The position numbers and the translations under genes were made by a program. The notes under the pieces were generated by a model. The model worked only from the letters and a program-made list of their open reading frames with translations. It ran no database searches and had not been told where the DNA came from. This document shows positions 26,496-35,413 of a stretch of DNA of 64,000 nt, piece by piece. Within the stretch, counting starts at the first letter, position 1, and each line of letters starts with the position of its first letter. Source of the stretch: an uncultured Pelagibacteraceae bacterium (GTDB lineage: Bacteria; Pseudomonadota; Alphaproteobacteria; Pelagibacterales; Pelagibacteraceae); NCBI GenBank assembly GCA_902619595.1, contig CACNFE010000001.1:62001-126000 (forward strand), read 5' to 3'.

Positions 26496-27197
26496 TTAAC
26501 TAACATTCCACCTGTAGCCACTTCCATAGCGAGTTTCTATTGCGGAAAAACTTGTATCAACTTTTTTAAATTTCTTTCTTATCCTTTTGACATGACTGTC
26601 TATTGTTCTATCTTCAATATCTGTATCTTCTCTATATGCAATATCCATTAATTGTGATCTCTCTTTAATAATTCCAGGTCTCTTTGCAAGTTCTTGCACA
26701 ATTAAAAATTCTGTTGTTGTAAGTTTGTCAGGCAGTTGTTTACCATCCCACTCACATTCAAGTTGTGATGGGTCAAGTTTAAGCTTTCCATGTGATATAA
26801 TATTTTTATTTTCCTCAATATTAGTTTGAGTTTTTTTTCGTAGTTGAACTCTTATTCTTTCAATTAGAACTTTAATTGAAAATCCACCTGATTTTTTAAC
26901 AAAATCATCTGCACCTAGCTTAAGTCCTAACAATTCATCTATCTCATCATCTTTAGATGTCAAAAATATCACTGGCATAGATGTTTTTTTTCTCAATTTT
27001 TTCAATAACTCCTCACCGTCCATTTTCGGCATTTTAATATCAATTATTGCTAAATCTGGTGGTTGCCTCGTTAGTCCAATTAAGGCACTTTCTCCATCTA
27101 GATATGTTTGTACTTTAAATCCCTCTTTTTCTAGAGCTATACTTATACTAGTAAGTATGTTTCTATCATCATCTATTAATGCTATTGTTTGTGTCAT
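26496..27197 (-). CDS. chvI: ChvI-type response regulator (OmpR family)
   Basis: The 233-residue regulator has a receiver domain with acidic pocket D10-D11, phospho-acceptor Asp53 in IIDIKMPKMDG, and Lys in LTSKDDE. A C-terminal winged helix (TTTEFLIVQELAKRPG, DRTIDSHVKRIRKKF, TRYGSGYRW) follows. It sits 2 bases upstream of chvG, so the pair is one transcription unit. Its own upstream gap to polA is 49 bases. Confidence 0.92.
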   Translation of the reverse strand: MTQTIALIDDDRNILTSISIALEKEGFKVQTYLDGESALIGLTRQPPDLAIIDIKMPKMDGEELLKKLRKKTSMPVIFLTSKDDEIDELLGLKLGADDFVKKSGGFSIKVLIERIRVQLRKKTQTNIEENKNIISHGKLKLDPSQLECEWDGKQLPDKLTTTEFLIVQELAKRPGIIKERSQLMDIAYREDTDIEDRTIDSHVKRIRKKFKKVDTSFSAIETRYGSGYRWNVS

Positions 27198-27246
27198 TAA
27201 TACTATTAAAAATACTAAATTGTTCTAATTTGGGCAAGAAATCTAA

Positions 27247-30018
27247 TCAATGAAGTATACCCCAATTTTCACCAGTATTTACATCTACTGTTAAAGGAGT
27301 TGAAAATGTGTGTAAATCGCTATCTTTGACACTTGCCATTTCATTTATAATCAATTTTACCAAATTCTTTTCTTCATTAATTGGAATTTCGAAAATTAAT
27401 TCATCATGAATTTGCAGTAACATTTTACATTGATTGTTTTTGATTTGCTCAAATTTTTTATTAAGCCTTATCATTGCCAATCTCATTATTTCTGATGCAG
27501 ATCCTTGTATAGGGGCATTAATTGCGGCCCTCTCTTGAAAATTTCTGACATTGAAATTTTTGTCATTTATACCTGATATGTGGCTTCTTCTTCCAAAGAT
27601 ATTATTAACATACCCGCTTTTTCTACAAAATTTTATTGTTTTACTCATATAATCTTTTATTTCTGGAAATCTTAAAAAATAAGAATTTAAAAATTCCTGT
27701 GCTTCTTGGTTAGAGACCATTATTTGTTTAGCTAAACCATATTGGGATATACCATAAATAATTCCAAAATTAATTGCCTTTGCTTTTCTTCTCATATCAG
27801 CATTTACTTTTTTGATATCACAATTGAAAATTTGACTAGCTGTTAGTGAATGGATATCTTGATTATTTTTAAAAGCTTTTTTCAATTCTTTTACATCAGC
27901 TAAATCTGCTAATATTCTCATTTCTATTTGGTTATAGTCAGCTGATATTAGTTTTTTTCCTTTTCCCGCAATAAATGATTTTCTTATCTCTTTTCCATCC
28001 TCTGTTTTTATTGGTATATTTTGTAAATTGGGATCACTTGATGCTAATCTACCTGTTGTAGTCGCTGCAAGAAGAAAGGATGTATGAACTCTTTTGGTTT
28101 TTGGATTTATGTGTTCTTGAAGTGAGTCTGAATAAGTATTTTTTAATTTTGATATTTGTCTCCAATCTAAGACAAGTTTTGGCAACTCATTTCCTTTAAA
28201 AGCTAAATCCTCGAGAACAGAAGCACTAGTTGCAAAACTACCTTTTTTTGTTTTCTTTAATGTAGAAATTTTTAATTCATTATATAATATTTCTCCTAAT
28301 TGTTTTGTGGAGGCAATATTAAATTCTTTTTTAGATATTTTGAAAATTTTTTGTTCTAAATCCTTAATTTTTTTTTCAAATTTTTTGGATAAAATTTTAA
28401 GAAATTTATCATCGACTTTAATTCCTGCTATTTCCATACCTGCCAAAATTTTAATCATAGGTTTTTCAAAAATTTCATAAATATTTAATAATTTCTCTTT
28501 GTTAAGATTTGTTTTAAGAATTTTATATAATCTTAAAGTAATATCTGCATCTTCTGCGGCATATTCCAAAGCTTTTTTTATATCTACGTCTTTAAAATTA
28601 ATTTGTTTTTTACCAGTTCCAACAAGATCTTTATAAGAAATTGGTTTATGACCTAAATGAATTTCAGATAATGTATCCATGTTATGACGATTTTTTCCTG
28701 CGTCTAAAACATAAGAAATCAACATCGTATCCTCTAGTGAGTTTAGATTTACGCCATTGTGGTAAAAAATAATGTAATCAAATTTAATATTTTGTCCGAT
28801 TTTTTTTATTGATTGATCTTCTAAGATCGGTCTCAATTTATTTATGACTTTTTTCTTATCAATACATTTCCCAGATGTATGAGAAATAGGAATATAGCAC
28901 GCCTTGCCAATTTTTGTTGATATTGAAATTCCCACTAATTCAGCTTGGTGAGGGTCTAATGATGTGGTCTCTGTATCAATTGCAAACTCACCATTTTCCT
29001 CCGCTTCATGAATCCATTCATCTAATTCATCAATTTGGTCGATAAGTTTATAGTTTTTTGTATTAATTTTATCACTTTTTTCAAATGAAGATGTAGTTTC
29101 ATCTTTTTTAAATTTTGGTTCTCCATATGTTGAAATTACGCTGCTTAATAACCTGTTAAATTCCATTTCCCTTAAAAAATTAAAAAGCTTATCTTTATCC
29201 ACTTCTTTTAAAATGAAATTTTCTAATCTTTCTTTTACCGGTACATCCTTTTTAAGAGTAACTAACTTTTTACTTATAAGTGCTTTTTCTTTATTTTCTA
29301 AAATTGTTTCCCTTCTTTTATTTTGTTTAATCTCGGTTGCTTTTTGTAAAAGATTTTCTAAGTTTCCATATTTGTTAATTAGTTCGGCAGCAGTTTTAAC
29401 TCCTATACCGGGCACACCGGGTACATTATCACTGCTGTCCCCAGCTAATGATTGAACATCAATTACTTTATCAGAAGTTACACCGAATTTATCTTGTACA
29501 TCTTCCTCTTTTATAAATTTATTCTTCATCGGGTCATAAATTCGAACACCCTTTTTATAAAGTTGCATCAGGTCTTTATCAGATGAAACAATTGTTACTT
29601 TCGCTCCAATTTTTAAAATTTGATCAACATATGTTGCTATTAAATCATCAGCCTCATAGTTAAGCATTTCTATAGATGGTAAATTAAATGCTAAAACTGA
29701 TTTTCTTATAAAATCAAATTGAGGTATTAAATCATCAGGCGCATCTGACCTATTTGCTTTATAATCTTTATAGATCTCATTTCTAAAATTTTTTCTAGCT
29801 GAATCAAATATAACTGCAAAATGTGATGGTCTGTCTAAATTTTCTTTCGACTTTGAGTCCTCTAATAATTTAAATAACATATTGCAAAATCCACTCACTG
29901 CACCTGTTGGCATCCCATCACTTTTTCTTGTTAATGGAGGAAGTGCATAATAAGCTCTGAATATATATCCAGATCCATCAATTAAATAAAAATGATCAGT
30001 TTTTTTAATTTTGGTCAT
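27247..30018 (-). CDS. polA: DNA polymerase I
   Basis: The 923-residue protein has all three domains: a 5' nuclease (about 1-300, YLIDGSGYIFRAYYA, GDSSDNVPGVPGIG), a DEDD proofreading exonuclease (about 330-500, AIDTETTSLDPHQAELVG, YAAEDADITLRL) and the polymerase (LISADYNQIEMRILA, RRKAKAINFGIIYG, LQIHDELIFEIP). It fills gaps in repair and removes RNA primers. The exonuclease acidic residues appear intact, unlike Taq-type enzymes. It is the first gene of the leftward run to murU, and divergent from the ABC ATPase gene. Confidence 0.96.
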   Translation of the reverse strand: MTKIKKTDHFYLIDGSGYIFRAYYALPPLTRKSDGMPTGAVSGFCNMLFKLLEDSKSKENLDRPSHFAVIFDSARKNFRNEIYKDYKANRSDAPDDLIPQFDFIRKSVLAFNLPSIEMLNYEADDLIATYVDQILKIGAKVTIVSSDKDLMQLYKKGVRIYDPMKNKFIKEEDVQDKFGVTSDKVIDVQSLAGDSSDNVPGVPGIGVKTAAELINKYGNLENLLQKATEIKQNKRRETILENKEKALISKKLVTLKKDVPVKERLENFILKEVDKDKLFNFLREMEFNRLLSSVISTYGEPKFKKDETTSSFEKSDKINTKNYKLIDQIDELDEWIHEAEENGEFAIDTETTSLDPHQAELVGISISTKIGKACYIPISHTSGKCIDKKKVINKLRPILEDQSIKKIGQNIKFDYIIFYHNGVNLNSLEDTMLISYVLDAGKNRHNMDTLSEIHLGHKPISYKDLVGTGKKQINFKDVDIKKALEYAAEDADITLRLYKILKTNLNKEKLLNIYEIFEKPMIKILAGMEIAGIKVDDKFLKILSKKFEKKIKDLEQKIFKISKKEFNIASTKQLGEILYNELKISTLKKTKKGSFATSASVLEDLAFKGNELPKLVLDWRQISKLKNTYSDSLQEHINPKTKRVHTSFLLAATTTGRLASSDPNLQNIPIKTEDGKEIRKSFIAGKGKKLISADYNQIEMRILADLADVKELKKAFKNNQDIHSLTASQIFNCDIKKVNADMRRKAKAINFGIIYGISQYGLAKQIMVSNQEAQEFLNSYFLRFPEIKDYMSKTIKFCRKSGYVNNIFGRRSHISGINDKNFNVRNFQERAAINAPIQGSASEIMRLAMIRLNKKFEQIKNNQCKMLLQIHDELIFEIPINEEKNLVKLIINEMASVKDSDLHTFSTPLTVDVNTGENWGILH

Positions 30019-30065
30019 TAAAGTTTAGCTTCGTTTATATCTATGTTATAAATTTATAATTTAAT

Positions 30066-30998
30066 ATGGAAAAAAAAAACGTTTTATCAGTAAAAAATTT
30101 AAGCAAAATATATTCAAAAAATGGCTCTACAACAATTAACGCATTAAATAATTTAAACTTAGAGGTGAAAGAGGGAGAAATTTTTGGTCTTTTGGGTCCA
30201 AATGGTGCAGGTAAATCAACCTTTATAAATATTCTTGCAGGAACCGTAATCAAAACTTCAGGAAAAGTAAATGTTTGGGGTTTTGATTTAGATAAAAATC
30301 CACGGCAAGTTAGAGCGTCAATTGGAATTGTGCCACAAGAGGTTAACTTAGATCCTTTTTTTAGCCCAAGAAAACTTCTTGAATTACTCGCAGGTATGTA
30401 TGGAATCAAAAAAAAAGATCGTATTACTGATGATATTCTGAAGTTAGTAGCATTGGACAAACAGTCAGATAGCTATGCAAGAAGTCTTTCTGGTGGAATG
30501 AAAAGAAGATTGTTAATTGCAAAAGCATTAGTTCATCAGCCACCAATATTATTTTTAGATGAACCAACTGCAGGAGTTGACTTAGAGCTAAGACAAAATC
30601 TGTGGGAAAATGTCAAACTTTTGAATGAACAGGGAGTAACAATAATACTGACTACGCACTACTTAACAGAGGCTGAGGAAATGTGTGATAGAATTGGAAT
30701 TTTGAGTAAAGGAAATTTGGTAGCTTTAGATGGTACAAAAAATTTAATTGATAAAATTAAGACAAAAATAGTTACTTTCACGACAGACAAAAAACTTGAT
30801 GTAAATAAGATTGATCAAAAAAAATTAAAAATAATATCTAATAATAATAATAATAAAATTACTGTGTCCTACGATAAAAGCCTTATGAAAATTGAGGACA
30901 TTTTTTTATATTTTTCGAATCAAAATATTAAAATATTAGATATCACGACTGACGATGCAGATATAGAAGATGTTTATTTAGGTTTAACAAAAAACTAG
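30066..30998 (+). CDS. ABC transporter ATPase (CcmA/ABC-2 export type)
   Basis: The 310-residue ATPase has Walker A GPNGAGKST at 44-52, the signature LSGGMKRRLLIAKAL, Walker B ILFLDEPTAGVD and the switch TTHYLTEAEEMCDRIG. The family pairs with ABC-2 permeases to export lipids, polysaccharides or drugs. No permease adjoins it; bioY is next. The only ABC-2 permease in the window is at 2231-3043, and pairing is an inference. A run of five AAT codons (Asn) near residue 260 is a short trinucleotide repeat in the poorly conserved tail. Confidence 0.9.
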   Translation: MEKKNVLSVKNLSKIYSKNGSTTINALNNLNLEVKEGEIFGLLGPNGAGKSTFINILAGTVIKTSGKVNVWGFDLDKNPRQVRASIGIVPQEVNLDPFFSPRKLLELLAGMYGIKKKDRITDDILKLVALDKQSDSYARSLSGGMKRRLLIAKALVHQPPILFLDEPTAGVDLELRQNLWENVKLLNEQGVTIILTTHYLTEAEEMCDRIGILSKGNLVALDGTKNLIDKIKTKIVTFTTDKKLDVNKIDQKKLKIISNNNNNKITVSYDKSLMKIEDIFLYFSNQNIKILDITTDDADIEDVYLGLTKN

Positions 30999-31028
30999 AT
31001 TATTTATTATAAAATTGTAATATATATT

Positions 31029-31580
31029 ATGGATAGAGTTAAAATTTTAAATAATAATAAAGTCTTAAAAATAGTTTCTATACTAATTTTGGGATCATTA
31101 CTTTTAACTATTTCAGCAAAAATTAAGATACCTTTTTATCCAGTTCCAATGACAATGCAAACTTTTGTAGTAATATTTTTAGGTCTTGCCTTTGGTTCAA
31201 AGTTAGCTACTGCAACTGTAGGACTATATTTAATTGAAGGTTTAATTGGATTACCAGTATTTTCTAATTCTCCTGAAAAAGGTGTTGGACTTGTTTATTT
31301 TACTGGCCCTACAATGGGATATTTAATTGGTTTTTTATTTACTGCATATTTTGCTGGATATCTAAATTTTAAAACTAATTTTTTAATTATTTTTTCAAAG
31401 TTAGTTTTTGTAGTTTCGTTTATATATATATTTGGATTAATTTGGCTTGGAATTTTAATTGGATGGGATAAACCGATTTTGCAATTAGGTGCATATCCAT
31501 TTTTATATGCTGAGTTGTTCAAAATACTAATTTTAACTCTAATTGCTAAAAAAATTATAAATCTAAAAAACTTTATTTAG
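31029..31580 (+). CDS. bioY: BioY-family biotin transporter
   Basis: The 183-residue membrane protein has about six helices and the BioY features IPFYPVPMTMQTFVV, EGLIGLPVFS and GPTMGYLIGF. BioY is the substrate-binding S component of ECF biotin transporters and can work alone in some alphaproteobacteria. No energising ECF genes are nearby. It implies biotin uptake, but does not show the cell is an auxotroph. The end overlaps convergent regA by 8 bases. Confidence 0.92.
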   Translation: MDRVKILNNNKVLKIVSILILGSLLLTISAKIKIPFYPVPMTMQTFVVIFLGLAFGSKLATATVGLYLIEGLIGLPVFSNSPEKGVGLVYFTGPTMGYLIGFLFTAYFAGYLNFKTNFLIIFSKLVFVVSFIYIFGLIWLGILIGWDKPILQLGAYPFLYAELFKILILTLIAKKIINLKNFI

Positions 31581-32127
31581 GAGATCTTTTAGATAATATC
31601 CTTTGTAAAGTCCTTCTATGCATCTTTAACCTTCTAGCAGTTTCGGATACATTTCTATTGCAAAGTTCAAATACTCTGTGAATGTGCTCCCATTTAACTC
31701 TGTCAGCTGACATAGGATTTTCGGGAGGCTGAGCTTTAGTTTTAGGATCCGCTAATAGTGCCTTTTCAACATCCTCTGCATCTGCAGGTTTTGCTAAATA
31801 ATCTATTGCTCCCTCTTTAATTGCTGCAACTGCTGTAGGGATGTTTCCGTAACCAGTTAACATAATAATCCTACTTTCAGGATTTGATGTTTGAATTTCT
31901 TTTACAACCTCTAATCCATTTCCATCTCCAAGCCTTAAATCTACCACAGCAAAAGCTGGTTTTTTTGATTTTACACTCTCGATACCTGCTTTTACACCTT
32001 GAGCTTGTGAAACCGCGAAACCCTTTTTTTCCATTGCTCTAGCCAATCTCTCTCTGAATGGATTGTCATCGTCCACTATTAGCAACGAATTGTCATTAAA
32101 ATCAGTTATTTTTTGCATAGAACTCAT
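31573..32127 (-). CDS. regA: RegA/ActR/PrrA-type redox response regulator
   Basis: From the ATG at 32125-32127 the product is 184 residues. It has a receiver domain (LLIVDDDNPFRERL, phospho-acceptor Asp63 in VVDLRLGDGNG, LTGYGNIPTA, KPAD) and a Fis-type helix-turn-helix (NVSETARRLKMHRRTLQRIL) at the C-terminus, nearly identical in style to RegA/PrrA. In relatives it controls respiration and redox genes with the kinase RegB, which is not in the window. An upstream in-frame ATG (32214) would add 29 residues of non-family sequence. Confidence 0.92.
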   Translation of the reverse strand: MSSMQKITDFNDNSLLIVDDDNPFRERLARAMEKKGFAVSQAQGVKAGIESVKSKKPAFAVVDLRLGDGNGLEVVKEIQTSNPESRIIMLTGYGNIPTAVAAIKEGAIDYLAKPADAEDVEKALLADPKTKAQPPENPMSADRVKWEHIHRVFELCNRNVSETARRLKMHRRTLQRILSKRSPK

Positions 32128-32243
32128 ATGATCAATATATAGTGCTTCAATCAATAATTTCAATGGTTCAAAGTAGTGGATAAATATATGAAATAATTGC
32201 TTTACATTACTCAACTTATCTCATAATCAGTCTCTTAAATTAC

Positions 32244-32275
32244 AAATTTGCATATTAGATATGCAAATTTTTTTT
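32244..32275 (+). promoter_or_regulatory. perfect 12-bp hairpin plus T-run in the leader of the polyamine cluster
   Basis: AAATTTGCATAT (32244-32255), a 3-base loop TAG and ATATGCAAATTT (32259-32270) form a perfect 12-bp stem. The T-run spans 32268-32275. The structure looks like an intrinsic terminator or attenuator reading rightwards, about 27 bases before the decarboxylase ATG. It could instead be a protein-binding dyad. The 175-base gap between regA and the decarboxylase otherwise holds only weak promoter-like matches (TTTACA at 32201, CATAAT at 32222). Confidence 0.55.
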
Positions 32276-32302
32276 GTTAAATTTTTTTTGAGGGGCTATG
32301 AA

Positions 32303-33481
32303 ATGGAAAAATTTAAAAATGTTGATAAGCTTGTAAGTCAACTTAAACCATCTAATCCAGTTTACTGCATTAGAGGTGAAACACTAAAAAAAGCTTCAAA
32401 ATATTTCCAAAAAAACTTTAAAGGCAAAATTCTTTATGCTGTAAAAACAAATCCAAATAAATTTGTTCTCAAAACGCTTTATGAGTCTGGGATTAAAAAT
32501 TTTGACATTGCCTCAATTAAAGAAATTAAAACAATAAAGGAAATAGCTCCTGAGGCTAAGTGCCATTACATGAATACTGTAAAAAGTAGAGAAAGTATAA
32601 AAGAAGCTTATTTTAATTATGGTATTAGGTCATTTTCTTTAGATACAAAAGATGAACTAATTAAAATTTTAGACTCAACAAATAAAGCAAAAGATTTGGA
32701 GTTATTTGTAAGAATATCTGTTTCAAATGAGCATGCAGAGATAGATTTATCAAAAAAATTTGGAGCTGTTAATACTGAAGCGATTGGATTATTAAGACTT
32801 GCAAAACAACATTCAAAAAAAATAGGCTTAAGTTTTCATGTCGGCTCTCAATGTATGCATCCAATTTCATACGTTAAAGGAATTGATGAAATTAATAATA
32901 TTATAAAAAAGACTAAAATCGAACCTGATTATATAAACGTTGGTGGCGGCTTCCCATCTATCTACCCTGATCTAATACCTCAACCACTTAAAAAATATTT
33001 TGATGAAATAGAGAAAAGTCTTTCAAAACTTCAATTACGAAAAAAACCTGAAGTTATTTGTGAACCTGGTAGAGCACTAGTTGCTGAGAGTGGATCAACA
33101 ATCGTTAAGGTAATTCTTAGAAAAAAAAATAAACTTTATATTAATGATGGTACCTATGGATCTCTTTTTGACGGTGGAGTTCCAAACTTAGTTTTTCCAT
33201 CTAGAATGATTTCAAATGGAAGACAAATTTCAAAAAAGCTAACAGCTTTTGATTTTTATGGCCCTACTTGTGACAGCATGGATTATATGAAGGGTCCTTT
33301 TGTTTTACCGAACAATATTAAAGAGGGTGATTATATTGAACTTGGTCAATTAGGTGGATATGGATTAACTTTCAGAACACAATTCAATGGTTTTTATTCC
33401 GACGAAATTTACGAATTAGAAGACAAACCAATTATGTCAATGTATGAAGGCGGCTCTAAGAGTGAGTTTTTAGTTGCCTAA
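32303..33481 (+). CDS. ornithine/lysine decarboxylase (alanine-racemase fold)
   Basis: The 392-residue PLP enzyme starts at ATG 32303, preceded 7 bases upstream by a good ribosome site (GAGGGG, 32290-32295); an earlier in-frame ATG at 32261 lies inside the hairpin. Lys48 in YAVKTNP binds PLP. HVGSQC, GGGFPS, CEPGRALVAE and GPTCDSMD (catalytic Cys) define the eukaryotic-type ODC group III family. It makes putrescine or cadaverine; which substrate is preferred cannot be read with certainty. It heads a cluster with DHS-like and ureohydrolase genes. Confidence 0.9.
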   Translation: MEKFKNVDKLVSQLKPSNPVYCIRGETLKKASKYFQKNFKGKILYAVKTNPNKFVLKTLYESGIKNFDIASIKEIKTIKEIAPEAKCHYMNTVKSRESIKEAYFNYGIRSFSLDTKDELIKILDSTNKAKDLELFVRISVSNEHAEIDLSKKFGAVNTEAIGLLRLAKQHSKKIGLSFHVGSQCMHPISYVKGIDEINNIIKKTKIEPDYINVGGGFPSIYPDLIPQPLKKYFDEIEKSLSKLQLRKKPEVICEPGRALVAESGSTIVKVILRKKNKLYINDGTYGSLFDGGVPNLVFPSRMISNGRQISKKLTAFDFYGPTCDSMDYMKGPFVLPNNIKEGDYIELGQLGGYGLTFRTQFNGFYSDEIYELEDKPIMSMYEGGSKSEFLVA

Positions 33482-34525
33482 ATGTCTAGCAAAAAAAACT
33501 TAGGTCATAACAGCAAAAAAGACTTTCTAAAAAAACCAGTAGAACATATTGATATAACCTCTTTTGACTCAACAAAAATTATCCAATCAATGGAAAAAAT
33601 GTCTTTTGTATCTAGAGAAACTGCAAATGCAGCGAAAATATTTAATGATATGATCAATGACAAAAACTGCACAATTTTTTTAACTCTTGCTGGATCAACA
33701 TCTGCTGCAGGATGTATGAACATTTATAAAGATTTGGTAAAATTTAATATGGTAGATGCAATAGTGGCAACAGGAGCATCTATAATTGATATGGATTTTT
33801 TTGAAGCTTTAGGATTTAAGCATTATCAAGGATCGCAATTTCAAGATGATACTGAGTTAAGAAAAAATTATATAGATAGGATTTATGACACTTATATTGA
33901 TGAAGATGAGTTGCAAATATGCGATAAAAAAATATGTGAAATTGCAGATAATTTAGAACCTAAAAGCTATACCTCTCGAGAATTCATTTATGAAATGGGT
34001 AAATATTTGAAAAAAAACTCAAAAAAAAAAGAGTCTCTTATTGAAACAGCATACGACTATAATGTTCCAATTTTTTGCCCAGCTTTTACTGACTCAAGTG
34101 CTGGATTTGGTCTGGTTATGCATCAGGAAAAAAATCCTAACAAACATTTAACTATAGACTCTGTTAGAGAATTTAGGGAACTTACAGAAATTAAAATTAG
34201 GTCAAAGGGCTCAGGATTATTTATGATTGGTGGTGGAGTACCAAAAAATTTTATTCAAGATACTGTAATTTGTGCTGAACTTTTAGGTAAAGAAGTTGAT
34301 ATGCATAAATATGCTGTTCAAATAACCGTTGCTGACTCACGTGATGGTGCATGCAGTAGCTCAACTTTGAAAGAAGCAAGTTCTTGGGGAAAAGTAGATA
34401 TTACCAAAGAACAAATGGTTTTCGCTGAAGCAACATCTGTTCTTCCTCTAATTGCAAGCAATGCTTACCATAAAGGAAATTGGAAAAATAGAGACAGAAG
34501 AAATTTTGCAAAAATATTTGGATAA
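33482..34525 (+). CDS. deoxyhypusine-synthase-like aminobutyltransferase
   Basis: The 347-residue protein belongs to the deoxyhypusine synthase family. The NAD-binding and active-site blocks are recognisable: LTLAGSTSAAG, IVATGAS, FCPAFTDSSAGF, IGGGVPKNF. The region around the catalytic Lys of human DHS (W-G-K-I, Lys329) appears here as SSWGKVDI with Lys304, so the enzyme-imine chemistry should be possible. Bacteria have no eIF5A, so aminobutyl transfer to a free amine, for example making homospermidine from putrescine, is the likely role. Placement directly after the decarboxylase, with no gap, supports polyamine synthesis. The product is not proven. Confidence 0.88.
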   Translation: MSSKKNLGHNSKKDFLKKPVEHIDITSFDSTKIIQSMEKMSFVSRETANAAKIFNDMINDKNCTIFLTLAGSTSAAGCMNIYKDLVKFNMVDAIVATGASIIDMDFFEALGFKHYQGSQFQDDTELRKNYIDRIYDTYIDEDELQICDKKICEIADNLEPKSYTSREFIYEMGKYLKKNSKKKESLIETAYDYNVPIFCPAFTDSSAGFGLVMHQEKNPNKHLTIDSVREFRELTEIKIRSKGSGLFMIGGGVPKNFIQDTVICAELLGKEVDMHKYAVQITVADSRDGACSSSTLKEASSWGKVDITKEQMVFAEATSVLPLIASNAYHKGNWKNRDRRNFAKIFG

Positions 34526-34529
34526 AAAA

Positions 34530-35405
34530 TTGAATTATCTATCAAATAAAAATGGATTTCTCGGTGTTGATAATAATTTCAACTTTTCACCAAAAGTTGT
34601 TATTGTTCCATTTGGTTTAGAAAAGACAGTCAGTTATGGAGGAGGAACAAAAAATGGACCTCGAGAAATTATTAAAGCATCTCATCAAGTTGAACTTTAC
34701 GACGAGGAACTTAATTGTGAACCATACAAAAAAATTGGTATAAAAACTCTTAAACCCTTCAAAATAGATAAAAATATTCAGGCAGCCTTAAGAAAAATTT
34801 CTAATATTAATTCCCTACTTTTAAAAAAAAAACTTTTTCCTTTAACTTTAGGAGGTGAACACTCTATTACACCTGGTTGTATAGAACCTTTTACTAAAAA
34901 TTTTAAAAACCTATGTATTTTACATTTTGATGCTCATGCAGATTTAAGACAAAGCTATAATGGTGAAAAATTTTCCCATGCATCTGCTATTAGAAGATGT
35001 CTAGATCACAAAAATGTTTCTATTATATCTTTTGGAATTAGAAATATATCTGGGTCTGAAGTTAAATATTTAAATAAAAATAAAAGTAGAATAAAAATAT
35101 TTTGGGCTAAAGATAAAAGTAAGTGGAACTTACAAAGTTTTAAAAAACATATTAAAAATAAGAATGTTTATTTGACCTTTGATGTTGATGGATTTGATTC
35201 TAGTATTATGCCAGCTACTGGGACACCGGAACCTGGAGGATTATTTTGGGATGAAACGCTCAATATTTTAAAAATAGCGGCAAAAAATTCTAACATTGTT
35301 GGCGGAGACATAAATGAACTATCTCCAATTAAAGGTTTTAATTCATATAACTTTCTTGTAGCTAAATTAGCCTATAAAATTCTTTCATATAAATTTTTAT
35401 TATAA
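34530..35405 (+). CDS. speB: ureohydrolase, agmatinase/arginase family
   Basis: The manganese-binding motifs are all present: GGEHSIT, LHFDAHADL and FDVDGFDSS. TGTPEPGG is typical of agmatinase-like enzymes. Substrate could be agmatine (giving putrescine) or arginine (giving ornithine). Start is uncertain: an ATG at 34452 lies 74 bases inside the DHS-like gene, while an in-frame TTG at 34530 sits 5 bases after its stop and gives about 291 residues; I prefer the TTG. Its product would feed or by-pass the decarboxylase in the same cluster. Confidence 0.85.
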   Translation: MNYLSNKNGFLGVDNNFNFSPKVVIVPFGLEKTVSYGGGTKNGPREIIKASHQVELYDEELNCEPYKKIGIKTLKPFKIDKNIQAALRKISNINSLLLKKKLFPLTLGGEHSITPGCIEPFTKNFKNLCILHFDAHADLRQSYNGEKFSHASAIRRCLDHKNVSIISFGIRNISGSEVKYLNKNKSRIKIFWAKDKSKWNLQSFKKHIKNKNVYLTFDVDGFDSSIMPATGTPEPGGLFWDETLNILKIAAKNSNIVGGDINELSPIKGFNSYNFLVAKLAYKILSYKFLL

Positions 35406-35413
35406 TTATTCAA

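Noticed and set aside
30041-30460. 139-codon minus-strand frame opposite the ABC ATPase
   Set aside because: It is a shadow of the Walker A region of the ATPase, which has a full set of motifs on the plus strand.
30837-30855. AAT trinucleotide run in the ABC ATPase gene as a possible phase-variable repeat
   Set aside because: A triplet run of five units stays in frame on slippage and lies in a variable Asn-rich tail; it is probably neutral.
32128-32302. tRNA or small RNA gene in the 175-base gap before the polyamine cluster
   Set aside because: No cloverleaf or T-loop GTTC-type sequence is present; only the 12-bp hairpin and weak promoter-like matches are seen.
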